A DNA stretch of 64,000 nt from Mycobacterium saskatchewanense (GTDB lineage Bacteria; Actinomycetota; Actinomycetes; Mycobacteriales; Mycobacteriaceae): positions 5,084,001 to 5,148,000 of the forward strand of contig NZ_AP022573.1 of the NCBI RefSeq assembly GCF_010729105.1, in the 5' to 3' direction. The position numbers and the translations under genes were made by a program. This document shows positions 1 through 9,064 of this stretch, one piece after another. The first letter of the stretch is position 1, and each line of letters starts with the position of its first letter. The notes beneath the pieces are model-generated. The model was not told the DNA's origin. It searched no databases and saw only the letters and a program-made list of their open reading frames with translations.

Positions 1-3000
1 CGGTTCGTTCCGCGCGACGGCATCGTCCGCAACGGACCGGATCCGGATGGGCCGTCCGCTGTCCGCAATAGCAATGACGTCGTGGCCGGTGCCGAGCGAG
101 ACGATCGGGCCGACTCTGCAAAAGACGGACTGCCCGCGCGCGGGCTGAGCCAGGACACGGTTGTCCGCAAGATCACCGACGGCGACGACTTCCGTGCCCG
201 TGCCTTGGAGAGCCTCAACGGACTGCTGAGCCCGACCGAGATGCGGCAGATCAGCGAACACCTGACCGCGTCCCTGACCGACACCCGTCTGGCGGGCCTC
301 CTCGGTGAGATGACCCGCCAGGGCGGAAACGGCGGAGTGGAACTGGTGCGGCACCACACGCTGCGCATCACCGCCGAAGCCGACGTCCGAAGCCTCGACT
401 TCGTAGCCATCGAGCAAGAGGCCGCCAACGCCAATGTGCTCAATGCCGTCAACCAAATCCGCGTCGAGCGGTCAACTTGGGCTAGCGATTTGGGTGGTCG
501 TTTCATGGCCGGGCCGCACTGGCGGATCGGGGGGCTCCAGGCGGCTCCGCTGGTGGGCGGCGGCCGCATCGGTCGCCAGCGCTTCGGGGAATCCCTCGCG
601 CAAGCGGTCAGGGTCGCCGCCAACGGAAAGTTCCCCCGTCCGTACGCCGTCTTCGACGCCTCCGCCGAGGTCACCTTGGTGGTGCACGACGGCGACACCG
701 CCCAGCGGCTGCCCGGGCTGGACCTCCACAGCCGGGTCCTCATCCCGCAGTCCGAGACGCGTCCAGCCGAGACCCCTCCAGCCGAGACCCCTCCGGCCGA
801 GCCGCCTTCGCCGGAGAGCGCCCTGCCCGTCGTGGCGGCAGACCCCGCTCCAGAAGGCGCGCCCGCGGCCGTGCCCGCGGAGGCTGGCATCCGCCCCGCA
901 TCGCCGACCCGCAACGTGGTCACCGAAACTGCGGTCGGCGATCGACCTTTGGGCTCATCCAACGGTGAGCCAACCCCACAGGCGGACCCCCCGGCCACCG
1001 GGCATCGTAGCGACCTGCCCGCGTCGCGCGGCGCAAGCATCGCCGCGCCCCCGCACGAGACCCCATCGACCAGTTTGTTCAACCGGTTCATTCAACTCTT
1101 CACCCCGGCGTCGCGGCCCGTCGATGCATCTGAGGCCCTCGCACCGGCTTTGACCGGCTTGGTCGTGCGTCACCGCCCGCCGGCGGGCCGGGAAGTGCCC
1201 GGCATGGCCCACCTCAGTGGACTGCCGCGCACGCCCGATGGCGAGCTGAGTGATGAAGCGGTGCAACGCTATACGCGCGGTCAAGAAGATGCTTGGCAGC
1301 GGGGTTGGAACGAAATCACTGCTAACGCTCGCGTCACTGTGACGAGTATTGACGATCGCACGCTGGCCGATCTGATCGCCGAGGAAGGCCCGGACTTCCT
1401 GGCCAAGTACCCCGAGCTGAAGACCTACAGCCAGCGGCCCGACCACACGTCATTCACGGACGGCAACAGCACCGATCACACGATCGAGGTCGTACAACAC
1501 GCCGCGGTGGCCGTGCGATTCGACGACTCATCGAGTGACCCGACGGCGCGGTCGCGTCGCAACGTGATCCTGCAGGCGCTCGCACTGTTGTCCGACGGCG
1601 GACACACCCTGCCGGCGAGCCTGGACGTCCACGTTCCCCGATACCACCGGGCGCTGGACGTCAGTACGGTCACCGATCGCGGCGGCACCGCGGAACTGCG
1701 GGTCAAGACGACCTCGGTGAGTACGGTTGGCGACAGCAGGCGTCTCGTCCAATTCACGGCGCCCGATCACGTCTTCGTCAGCCCGGAAGCGGCCCAACGG
1801 CCGCCGTTCCGCGGTCAAACCGTCGCCGACCTGACGGAGCACCCGGGACTGGCCACCGCGGTCGCTGAATTGATGCACTGGCTGCACTACCACAACCGGC
1901 CGGGCCTGTTCGCCGACCTGGTGCACACAGAATTCCGGCCCGACGACGTCGCGCATGTGGAAAAGGTCAGTCACCTGGCGACCCTGAGCCCCCGTCACTT
2001 CGTGGCGGAATACGGCGCCGGCCGCCTCATGGGCCGGACCTTTGACAGCCCGGCCACCGCAGCCCGGCTCGAGCAGCTCTACCGCGGGCTGGGCGGCCCA
2101 CCGACAGATCGTCGGGGCGGACCCGTCGAGCCCCCGCCGCCGACCGACAGGCAGCTGACCAGACTGGTCAACAAAGTGACTGCGGCGCTTCGGGTCCCGG
2201 TCGGAGCCGACGCGGTGAAAGCGGCCGAGGCGGCGCTGCCGACATTCGATCGCTGGCGCAGGATCAGCTCGCGGGAGCCGCTGGTGGCCGAGGCGCTCAG
2301 CCACCTCCAGATGATGGCGCCCGACCTGCGAAATCTCATCGTCCGACTGCCCGACGAGCCCAGCTGGTATTCGGCCATCCTCGCCGCGCGTGCGCCCGAC
2401 GGGCGGTTGACCGACCAATCGCTGCGCAGTTTCACGCGCGAAACCGAGCGCAGATTCTACGACGGGCTCAAAACGGTGAGGGACCGCGCACGGATCAGCG
2501 TCCGGAACATGAGCGATGACGCGCTAAGGGACAGGCTCGACGAACATCCGGCCCACCTGGTCGATTACCCCGAGCTGACGACCTACCTCCAACGACCCGA
2601 CCACACAACGCAAACCGACACCAACGACTACGCGCCGACCGTCCACGAGGTCACGCACGAACGGGTGGCCCTGCGGTTTCATTTCTCCGAGAGCGACCCG
2701 TTAGCCCAACCGCGTCGCGAACTCGTGCAGCGAGCTCTGTCCCTCCTTGGTGAACGCGGCTACCGGCTGCCGCGGGACCTCGACGTGCACCTTCCCCGGT
2801 ACCACCGGGCGCTCGTCATCGAGCCCGTCACGGCGCGCGGTGGCACACGGGCGCTGTCCATCAAAGAGTCCGCGGTGAAGTGGGGCTCGGGCGCGGTCGC
2901 CGTCTTCACTCCGCCGAACCACATCTACGTGAGTTCCTGGGCGGTCGCGGAACGCCCGGGGCACCCGTCACCCACCGCCATCGGTCTCGCCGAAAGGATG

Positions 3001-6000
3001 CACGACCAGGGTCTGGGAGCCGTCGTTCACGAGCTGATCCACGCGTTGCACTACGCGGGTGATCCGCGTGTCTTTGCGGACCAAGTCGAGACCCGCTTCC
3101 GTACCAACGACGTTCGGCACGTCGAGGCGGTCAGCGAATATGCCCTCACCAATCCCCACGAGTTCGTAGCCGAATACGGCGCGGGTCACCTGCTGGGTCG
3201 GCGCTACGACAACCCCGAGACAGAGGTTCGGCTGGAAGAGCTCTACCGCGGACTGGGCGGGCCGCTGCCGGACCGCGCGTCGGAGCCTGTCGCGCCACCG
3301 CCTCCGACAGACGCCGAGCTAGCCCGGCTGACCCACGCCGTGGGCCGGCAGATGGGCTCCCGGCCCGAACCCGCGGTGGTGAGGCGGGCAGAGGCGGCGT
3401 TGCCGGTGTTCCAACGCTGGCTCAATCTCAGTTCCCGGGCGGAGTCGATCGCCGGGGCGCTCACGTCGGGGTCACACGCGCAGCGCACTGCCACCGGTCA
3501 CTCGGATCCCTTAACTTCGCTGTCGAGGACCCCTGCCGGCGCGCCGGCCGCTCACCCGCCTGGCTTGCCCGTTGCACGGAGTTCCGCGCGGTCGTCGGAA
3601 CCGGCAGAGCGATCGGTGAGCGACAAGACGCCGCCAATTCCCGCGGACCACATCGACCACACGCGGGCGGGTGCCGCGGAGGCCGCGGCCGATCAGCCTC
3701 GCGGGCGAGCAGGCGACACCGACGATGTGCACGCCCAGTCGCTCCGGGGGGACGCCGTTGTGGCCCGCCCGGCGCCAGAACCGGTACGGACGGGCGTGGG
3801 CCCCGACAAGCCGGCGATCGACGCCGAAGGGCGTTCGGCTGATGTCGCTGCCGCGGACGTGACGCCCGGCGTCGCCATGCCCTTGGGCGCGTCAACCGCA
3901 CGGGAGGGCGAGCTGTCCCGGCATGTCGGCGACCAAGCCGAGCACCAGCGTCCCGCCCGGCGCAGCGGTGGCGCCGCCGGTGCGGAGTCCGAAGGGGAGG
4001 GCCAATCGACGGCCTCGGCTCCTCCACCTCCACCGACGGCCGACGGTCCCGATGACGACGGCGATGACTTGTATGAGACGTGGGGTGAGTATCGCGCCCG
4101 CATGGACCGCGCCGGCGCGGGAGGTGAGTCGCCGGATGTGGCGATGGCTGACCGGCTGTCGTCCGAGGGTGGCGATGTTGAGATGGCGGATGCGGAGCCG
4201 GAGTCGTCGCAGCATGACCGTACGGGCGCCCAAAGAGCAGCCAGCGCAAGTGATCCGGGTGGGTCGGGCGAGGGGTCGTCTGTGCTTGGGGGTGGCGGTG
4301 ATGGGTCGGCTGATCGTGATGCTGGGGTGTTGCGGCTGCGGGGTGGGGCCGGTGACGAGGACTTCGCTTTGCCGAGTGCTCAATTGGACCCCTCCGTTGA
4401 TCCGCGGAATGTCACGGGTTTGGTCGATGGGGCCGGCGTGCATGTGCGCACCGATGACGACCCGCTGTTCCGCGATGACACTCGCGAACCGTTTGAGGTT
4501 TTCGAGTCGGGTTTTGAGCCTGTGGATCCGTCCAATGCGAACCTGGAGAGCTTTGGTCGTGGCCGTCCGGCTGCGTTTGTGTCGACGACGCGTGATCCGG
4601 ACCTGAACCATCTTGGGCCGCCGACGGAGGGCCGTCCCAGGGTGTTTCGTTACCGCATCCAGGCGCCGGGTGGTATTGACATCAATGCGACGGTGTCTCA
4701 TCACCAAGACGTGCATGGACGCGAGATCGTGTTCCCCGGTGGGATTCGGCGGGAAAACATCGTGGGCGCCGAGGAAGTTCTTTCCGGTGGTCCTGGGGCA
4801 CTTCGCCTTGGGCGCTTTATCGACAATCCGCACTTCGATCCCGGCGCGCCGAATCCGCATTTCCCGGCGGCGGTTCACGACGAGGAGCCGCATTGGTCGG
4901 ACTCCGATGCCGATGATGACCTCACCCCGACGAACACCCCGCGGGCGCGGCCGATCGACCTCGACCCACCGCCGACACCCGACGAAATCGGTGCCGCCGA
5001 ACAGGGCTGGGGTTCCGTACCCGGACGCGTCGACGGGCCGCAGACATCGACGCAGGGGTTCGCTGGAGCCGTCGGGCCGCGGCACTCGGGTGGCGCGCCC
5101 GATGTCGCCTCGCGCGCAATGCTTTCGGTGCCCGTGGAACCCGACGGAAATTTTGCCGGACCACGGTCGGTGGCTCCCGCCGGGCTTCCCATCGCCCGGG
5201 GCGAGGCCGACGTCTCGGGTGGGACGGAAGCCTGGCGCGGCTTGGTTGCCGACGATCCGGTGCGCGCAGACATGATCCGCGACCGCGCCGCAGCAATGCT
5301 GTCGCACAGCGGGATTGAGGACATCGATGACGCGGCCATCCAACGGGCCTTCGGGCGGCTGACCCCGGACGAGCGGGCGCGCAACACCGTGGACGTGGCG
5401 CATACGGTGAGTCACCAGGTGCTGGAGGGCCGAAGCTACGTGGGGCCGCGCGGCGGCAGCGGCAGGCGCGGATGGAATCCCAAGCCGGACGAACACGAGC
5501 TAACCACCACGGTGAAGCGGTTGGAGCGACGGTCACCAGGCCAAGAGACGGAGGGCCTGGGCCCCGATGACGATCGCGTGATCCGGATGATCGAAAGCGG
5601 TCAAGTCGTCCCGCCGCAAAACTTGGCCGCAAGATACGTCGCCCAGGGAATCCGAGTGCCCTCGCACGCTTCGGGATCTCGCGGGCATGTGAACGCCGAG
5701 GCGGGGCCTTCCAGGGCATCGCGCCGCACGAACAGTCTCAACCCGGGGGGAGTCCAGGCCGGTTCTGGGGCCAGCCGGAGTCGAGCCGATGGTCAGTCCG
5801 CGGTCAGCGGGTTCAGCCGCGGTTCCGGCCCTCGAAGTCCTGCGCATTCGACTTCCGCACCGCCGCGCGACCAAGGGCCTTCCTCCAGTCACGGCAATGA
5901 GGCGGAACCACATTCGTTGCAGCGGGTTTGGGTGGCTCCCGACGGATGGTGCCTGCTGTACTCGGTACTAGTCAGCATGCCCACTGACGAGTGGCCCGCT

Positions 6001-9000
6001 CGGGGCGATCTGCAGAGAGGTCGGCCCGGCGATGCGGGCGCAAGAGATGTCCTGAGTTCCGCGGCGGCGGTTCTCCATCGACGGGTGTTGGACTGGGTCG
6101 GCAACACCGATCGTTCCGCGTTGCCGATCGAAATTGCCCGCCGTTACCACGGCAATCGAGTGCCGCAAATCCGTCGTCAATTGGCAAGGGAACGCAGCTA
6201 CGACGCACTTGGCGCCCGACTGCTTGACGTGGGTGTCGATGTGAGGGGTCTCGTCAACCGGACGGCAAGCCGCGATGACTTGCTGGACGCCGCAGCGCAG
6301 GCGGTCTATGAGCGAGGGACGCTGTCTGGTGATGAACACCGCAGGTTGATCAGAGCGCTGCAAAACTGGACTCCGGGCAGTGACGGCTGGGCGGCCGATG
6401 AGGGCGAGATGTTTCCGGCGCTACTCGCCCACGCCATCGGGGTGCGGCTCCGTATCGTGGGTGGGACCGGCGACACCAATGTGCTCGACGTCGTAGGTCC
6501 CGAAAATGGACGACTGATCACGGTCTTCCACAATGGCCTCGATCATTACGAGGGCAGCAGCGCCCGCGCCGAGAGCGAGTTCGGGCAGTCCAGAGCCCCC
6601 AGCGAACTGTCGGAGCTGACCGAAAGCGAGGCGAGCACCAGCGAGTCGGAGGCGAAAACTGGCCCGCCTCTGTCGAAGCGGCCTCGTGGTAAGCAAACTG
6701 GCGGCCTGGGCCCCGAAGTCAAGCGTCAGAGACTGGAGCCGGCCGCTACCGAGACATCGACGACATCGGTTCGCCCCGAGCGCGGTGCGCCCATGACAGC
6801 AGAAAAGCTGTTGCACATGCTGCGATGGCGAGCGCAGCACGGTGGCGCGGCGAGAGCAACAGCCGCACGATTCGAAAAGCCTGACGCGAATTCGTCGCAC
6901 TTGGGGCGCATTGCTGACTGGCTGCGCAGCAGCGGTTGGGCGAGAAAGAAACTCGCGCACACACTGGCCGGCATGCCGGACTATCCGACATACCGCGACG
7001 AGATCCAGCAGCTGGTCAACCAGCAAGGAGTGCACGAAGGACAACTCCCCGCCCCGAGAGCCGTGCCGAGAACGTACACGGCTGAGGACTTCGTCCAGGT
7101 ACTGGAATCGTTGGCCGCGGCGCGAAGGGAGGGCCGTAGGGGGGGCCAAAGCAGTTCCGCGTTGGCGGAGAGGACGGGAATTTCAGCTTCCCAGATCCGT
7201 TTGTGGATCGACAAGGACGGTGTTCCCAAGATTGGCGTGGAGGTCCTCAGTCGGATGCCGGGCTTCGCTCAGCACCGCGAACGAATGGTCACTGCCTTGG
7301 AGCGGCTCGGCCAGCGGGATATGGCGCGGCGCCTCCCCGGCCCGAACGAAGGAGCCCCCCGGAGACAGCCGATCACCGCGCGTGTCGTGGCCGAGGCCTT
7401 GCAACGTCTAGCGGCAGACCCGAAAACACCACCGGCGCGCCTTGCCTCCGATCTCGGGGTTCCTCAAAGCTCTCTCTTGGGTCATATTGCGAGGGGCGCC
7501 CAGGGGCTCGTCAAGCCCGAGTCGTTGGTGACGATGCCCGATTATGAGCAGTGGCGGGACTCGATCGCCGACTCGCTCATGACGATGGGCCACCCCCACC
7601 AGGCGGACAGCCTGCCCCAGCCGGGCGACCTCGAGGCGAGAGACCCAGTGACGGCCGCAATTCTGGCCCAAGCCTTAACACAGCTGGCAAATGATCCGAC
7701 GACGCACTTGTCGACCATCGCCGCGGATGCCGGCATTTCTACACACGCGCTCTCGCGTTATCTTTCTGGTTCCCAGGGATTGACTCGCCCGCATGCATTG
7801 CTCAGGTTGAGCGACTACACGCAATGGCGAGAGTCGATCGCTGACTCGCTGAGGAGAATGGGTCTGTCCGAACAGGCAGACTTCTTGCCGCAACCGACTG
7901 GTGCAGTTGAGTTCCTCGACACTCTACGAAGCCACGCGCCGCAGGTTGCCGTTGCCATCCAGCAGATGCGCAGCAATCCAGCACTGTCGGCCCACGAGGC
8001 CGCGCGCCGTGCTGGGGCGCCTGAACGGGCATTCGCGATAGCCGTAACAGCCGGCCCAGTCGGGCCGACGATCCGCGACCAATCCACGGTTGAAGCCGAG
8101 TTGCACGGCCTGCGACCCCATTTGCAGGCCGGGATCACGACAGTTCTTCATGGTCTCAACAGCTTGGCGTCAGGCCGCGACAGCGGCGCGGCCGACTTGA
8201 TCGAGGCGCGCATTCGCGGCGGCGGATTCACTCCGGACCGTCTGTATCTCGTCGAGCACGAGCCTTTGGCCGGACGCACCAGGTCACAACTGGGGGACAT
8301 CTATTCGCAGAATCCGGCATTGGTGCGCAGCCCGCGACCCTATGTCAACGACCGCGCAGCCCAGGTGCTGCGCTGGTTATCCACCGAGTTGCTCGGCCAG
8401 CATGCGCAGTGGGGAGAGGTGCAAGCGTACTTCGACCGTGACAGCCAGACGATTCACGTGTCGTCCAACGTCAACAGGGTCAACAGGGAGATGCGCCAGA
8501 ACCTCAATAATTCGGGTCTACAGCTCAGCGGTGGCGAGAGACAGGGCGCGGACGGCCGGGAGGCGCGTCACCGGCGCAAACTGGCCCACGCGCTAGCGCA
8601 CTTGAGCAACCACGACGATCCTTTGGCCCATGAAATTCTGCAGGCGATCGCCGCCGGGCGCTTCAGCGTTCCCCCGCAAAGCTTCCACGAAGGAGACAGG
8701 AGAGCCCTGGAGTTGCACGCCGAACGCCGCATTCATGAGGCCCTGGGCGGGCACATCGACCTCGACTTGTTGGCGGGCACCATGCGGGCGTGCGGCCACT
8801 GCGCCGCCGCTTTGGGATTCGAAGACCACCGCACACGCGGGCCGTTCTGGCTGACCAACGGAGCCAGCGCCTACCTCGACTCCGCCGCGATCATCCAGCG
8901 CAACAGGCGCCATCGCGTCGCAAGCTATGTCACCAAGACGCGCGACGGCCGGACGACCACCGAGTACAACACCGACAGCGACTCCGAACCTGAAGACGGC

Positions 9001-9042
9001 AATCCCTCTCGGCGCGAACCCGACGAGGATTCCGACGCTTAG
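1..9042 (+). CDS. Giant multidomain polymorphic toxin-like protein, 5' end cut by window edge
   Basis: The frame is open from base 1 (RFVPRDGIVR...), so the true start lies upstream; a GTG at 82 is only the first possible start inside the window. At least 3013 residues to the TAG at 9040. Modules in order: disordered Pro/Ala-rich N part; two homologous zincin-like units (1240-2307 with AELMH, 2401-3471 with HELIH at 3028-3042); disordered linker; ADP-ribosyltransferase-like module about 4390-4800 (Arg codon 4471 in LFRDD, STT at 4582-4590, Glu at 4723, then VFPGGI); OTU-like cysteine peptidase about 5920-6560 (DGWCL with Cys at 5950; DHY with His at 6544); four HTH-like repeats 6793-7914; C-terminal deaminase-like domain about 8330-8940 (HAE at 8716-8724, CGHC with Cys at 8791 and 8800); acidic tail. 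The catalytic assignments come from motifs only. Its convergent neighbour is an espI-like ESX gene 22 bp away, so ESX export is an inference. No immunity gene is visible next to it. Confidence 0.85.
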   Translation, partial: RFVPRDGIVRNGPDPDGPSAVRNSNDVVAGAERDDRADSAKDGLPARGLSQDTVVRKITDGDDFRARALESLNGLLSPTEMRQISEHLTASLTDTRLAGLLGEMTRQGGNGGVELVRHHTLRITAEADVRSLDFVAIEQEAANANVLNAVNQIRVERSTWASDLGGRFMAGPHWRIGGLQAAPLVGGGRIGRQRFGESLAQAVRVAANGKFPRPYAVFDASAEVTLVVHDGDTAQRLPGLDLHSRVLIPQSETRPAETPPAETPPAEPPSPESALPVVAADPAPEGAPAAVPAEAGIRPASPTRNVVTETAVGDRPLGSSNGEPTPQADPPATGHRSDLPASRGASIAAPPHETPSTSLFNRFIQLFTPASRPVDASEALAPALTGLVVRHRPPAGREVPGMAHLSGLPRTPDGELSDEAVQRYTRGQEDAWQRGWNEITANARVTVTSIDDRTLADLIAEEGPDFLAKYPELKTYSQRPDHTSFTDGNSTDHTIEVVQHAAVAVRFDDSSSDPTARSRRNVILQALALLSDGGHTLPASLDVHVPRYHRALDVSTVTDRGGTAELRVKTTSVSTVGDSRRLVQFTAPDHVFVSPEAAQRPPFRGQTVADLTEHPGLATAVAELMHWLHYHNRPGLFADLVHTEFRPDDVAHVEKVSHLATLSPRHFVAEYGAGRLMGRTFDSPATAARLEQLYRGLGGPPTDRRGGPVEPPPPTDRQLTRLVNKVTAALRVPVGADAVKAAEAALPTFDRWRRISSREPLVAEALSHLQMMAPDLRNLIVRLPDEPSWYSAILAARAPDGRLTDQSLRSFTRETERRFYDGLKTVRDRARISVRNMSDDALRDRLDEHPAHLVDYPELTTYLQRPDHTTQTDTNDYAPTVHEVTHERVALRFHFSESDPLAQPRRELVQRALSLLGERGYRLPRDLDVHLPRYHRALVIEPVTARGGTRALSIKESAVKWGSGAVAVFTPPNHIYVSSWAVAERPGHPSPTAIGLAERMHDQGLGAVVHELIHALHYAGDPRVFADQVETRFRTNDVRHVEAVSEYALTNPHEFVAEYGAGHLLGRRYDNPETEVRLEELYRGLGGPLPDRASEPVAPPPPTDAELARLTHAVGRQMGSRPEPAVVRRAEAALPVFQRWLNLSSRAESIAGALTSGSHAQRTATGHSDPLTSLSRTPAGAPAAHPPGLPVARSSARSSEPAERSVSDKTPPIPADHIDHTRAGAAEAAADQPRGRAGDTDDVHAQSLRGDAVVARPAPEPVRTGVGPDKPAIDAEGRSADVAAADVTPGVAMPLGASTAREGELSRHVGDQAEHQRPARRSGGAAGAESEGEGQSTASAPPPPPTADGPDDDGDDLYETWGEYRARMDRAGAGGESPDVAMADRLSSEGGDVEMADAEPESSQHDRTGAQRAASASDPGGSGEGSSVLGGGGDGSADRDAGVLRLRGGAGDEDFALPSAQLDPSVDPRNVTGLVDGAGVHVRTDDDPLFRDDTREPFEVFESGFEPVDPSNANLESFGRGRPAAFVSTTRDPDLNHLGPPTEGRPRVFRYRIQAPGGIDINATVSHHQDVHGREIVFPGGIRRENIVGAEEVLSGGPGALRLGRFIDNPHFDPGAPNPHFPAAVHDEEPHWSDSDADDDLTPTNTPRARPIDLDPPPTPDEIGAAEQGWGSVPGRVDGPQTSTQGFAGAVGPRHSGGAPDVASRAMLSVPVEPDGNFAGPRSVAPAGLPIARGEADVSGGTEAWRGLVADDPVRADMIRDRAAAMLSHSGIEDIDDAAIQRAFGRLTPDERARNTVDVAHTVSHQVLEGRSYVGPRGGSGRRGWNPKPDEHELTTTVKRLERRSPGQETEGLGPDDDRVIRMIESGQVVPPQNLAARYVAQGIRVPSHASGSRGHVNAEAGPSRASRRTNSLNPGGVQAGSGASRSRADGQSAVSGFSRGSGPRSPAHSTSAPPRDQGPSSSHGNEAEPHSLQRVWVAPDGWCLLYSVLVSMPTDEWPARGDLQRGRPGDAGARDVLSSAAAVLHRRVLDWVGNTDRSALPIEIARRYHGNRVPQIRRQLARERSYDALGARLLDVGVDVRGLVNRTASRDDLLDAAAQAVYERGTLSGDEHRRLIRALQNWTPGSDGWAADEGEMFPALLAHAIGVRLRIVGGTGDTNVLDVVGPENGRLITVFHNGLDHYEGSSARAESEFGQSRAPSELSELTESEASTSESEAKTGPPLSKRPRGKQTGGLGPEVKRQRLEPAATETSTTSVRPERGAPMTAEKLLHMLRWRAQHGGAARATAARFEKPDANSSHLGRIADWLRSSGWARKKLAHTLAGMPDYPTYRDEIQQLVNQQGVHEGQLPAPRAVPRTYTAEDFVQVLESLAAARREGRRGGQSSSALAERTGISASQIRLWIDKDGVPKIGVEVLSRMPGFAQHRERMVTALERLGQRDMARRLPGPNEGAPRRQPITARVVAEALQRLAADPKTPPARLASDLGVPQSSLLGHIARGAQGLVKPESLVTMPDYEQWRDSIADSLMTMGHPHQADSLPQPGDLEARDPVTAAILAQALTQLANDPTTHLSTIAADAGISTHALSRYLSGSQGLTRPHALLRLSDYTQWRESIADSLRRMGLSEQADFLPQPTGAVEFLDTLRSHAPQVAVAIQQMRSNPALSAHEAARRAGAPERAFAIAVTAGPVGPTIRDQSTVEAELHGLRPHLQAGITTVLHGLNSLASGRDSGAADLIEARIRGGGFTPDRLYLVEHEPLAGRTRSQLGDIYSQNPALVRSPRPYVNDRAAQVLRWLSTELLGQHAQWGEVQAYFDRDSQTIHVSSNVNRVNREMRQNLNNSGLQLSGGERQGADGREARHRRKLAHALAHLSNHDDPLAHEILQAIAAGRFSVPPQSFHEGDRRALELHAERRIHEALGGHIDLDLLAGTMRACGHCAAALGFEDHRTRGPFWLTNGASAYLDSAAIIQRNRRHRVASYVTKTRDGRTTTEYNTDSDSEPEDGNPSRREPDEDSDA
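1240..3471 (+). repeat. Tandem duplication of a zincin-like unit inside the giant toxin
   Basis: Two units of about 356 residues (1240-2307 and 2401-3471) share the same landmarks in order: L(S/T)D start, YPEL.TY.QRPDHT, DVH.PRYHRAL, the metallopeptidase-like helix, FVAEYGAG, EELYRGLGGP or EQLYRGLGGP, PPPPTD and AEALP.F.RW. The second unit has HELIHALHY, a complete HExxH motif. The first reads AELMHWLHY, having lost the first His. FVAEYGAG follows both and could give the third zinc ligand (Glu). The first copy is therefore probably catalytically dead or has another role. Confidence 0.8.
6793..7914 (+). repeat. Array of four ~92-residue helix-turn-helix-like repeats inside the giant toxin
   Basis: Units start at about 6793, 7075, 7372 and 7648, each with a (M/Y/I/V)TA motif. 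Each then has a helical stretch, a segment such as AADAGISTHALSRYLS or ASDLGVPQSSLLGHIA that reads like an HTH, a (M/L)(P/S)(D/G)(Y/F)..(Y/H/W)R motif, and a Leu-Pro-x-Pro type end. A fifth, eroded copy may cover 7915-8055 (AARRAGAPERAFAIAV). No matching family was recognised; DNA or RNA binding is inferred from the HTH-like pattern. Confidence 0.65.
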
Positions 9043-9064
9043 GTGCAGCCCGCGGGAGCCGCCG

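Noticed and set aside
3461..5496. Long minus-strand reading frames opposite the giant toxin gene
   Set aside because: They are Arg/Pro-rich antisense shadows typical of high-GC DNA, and the plus frame has recognisable domains.
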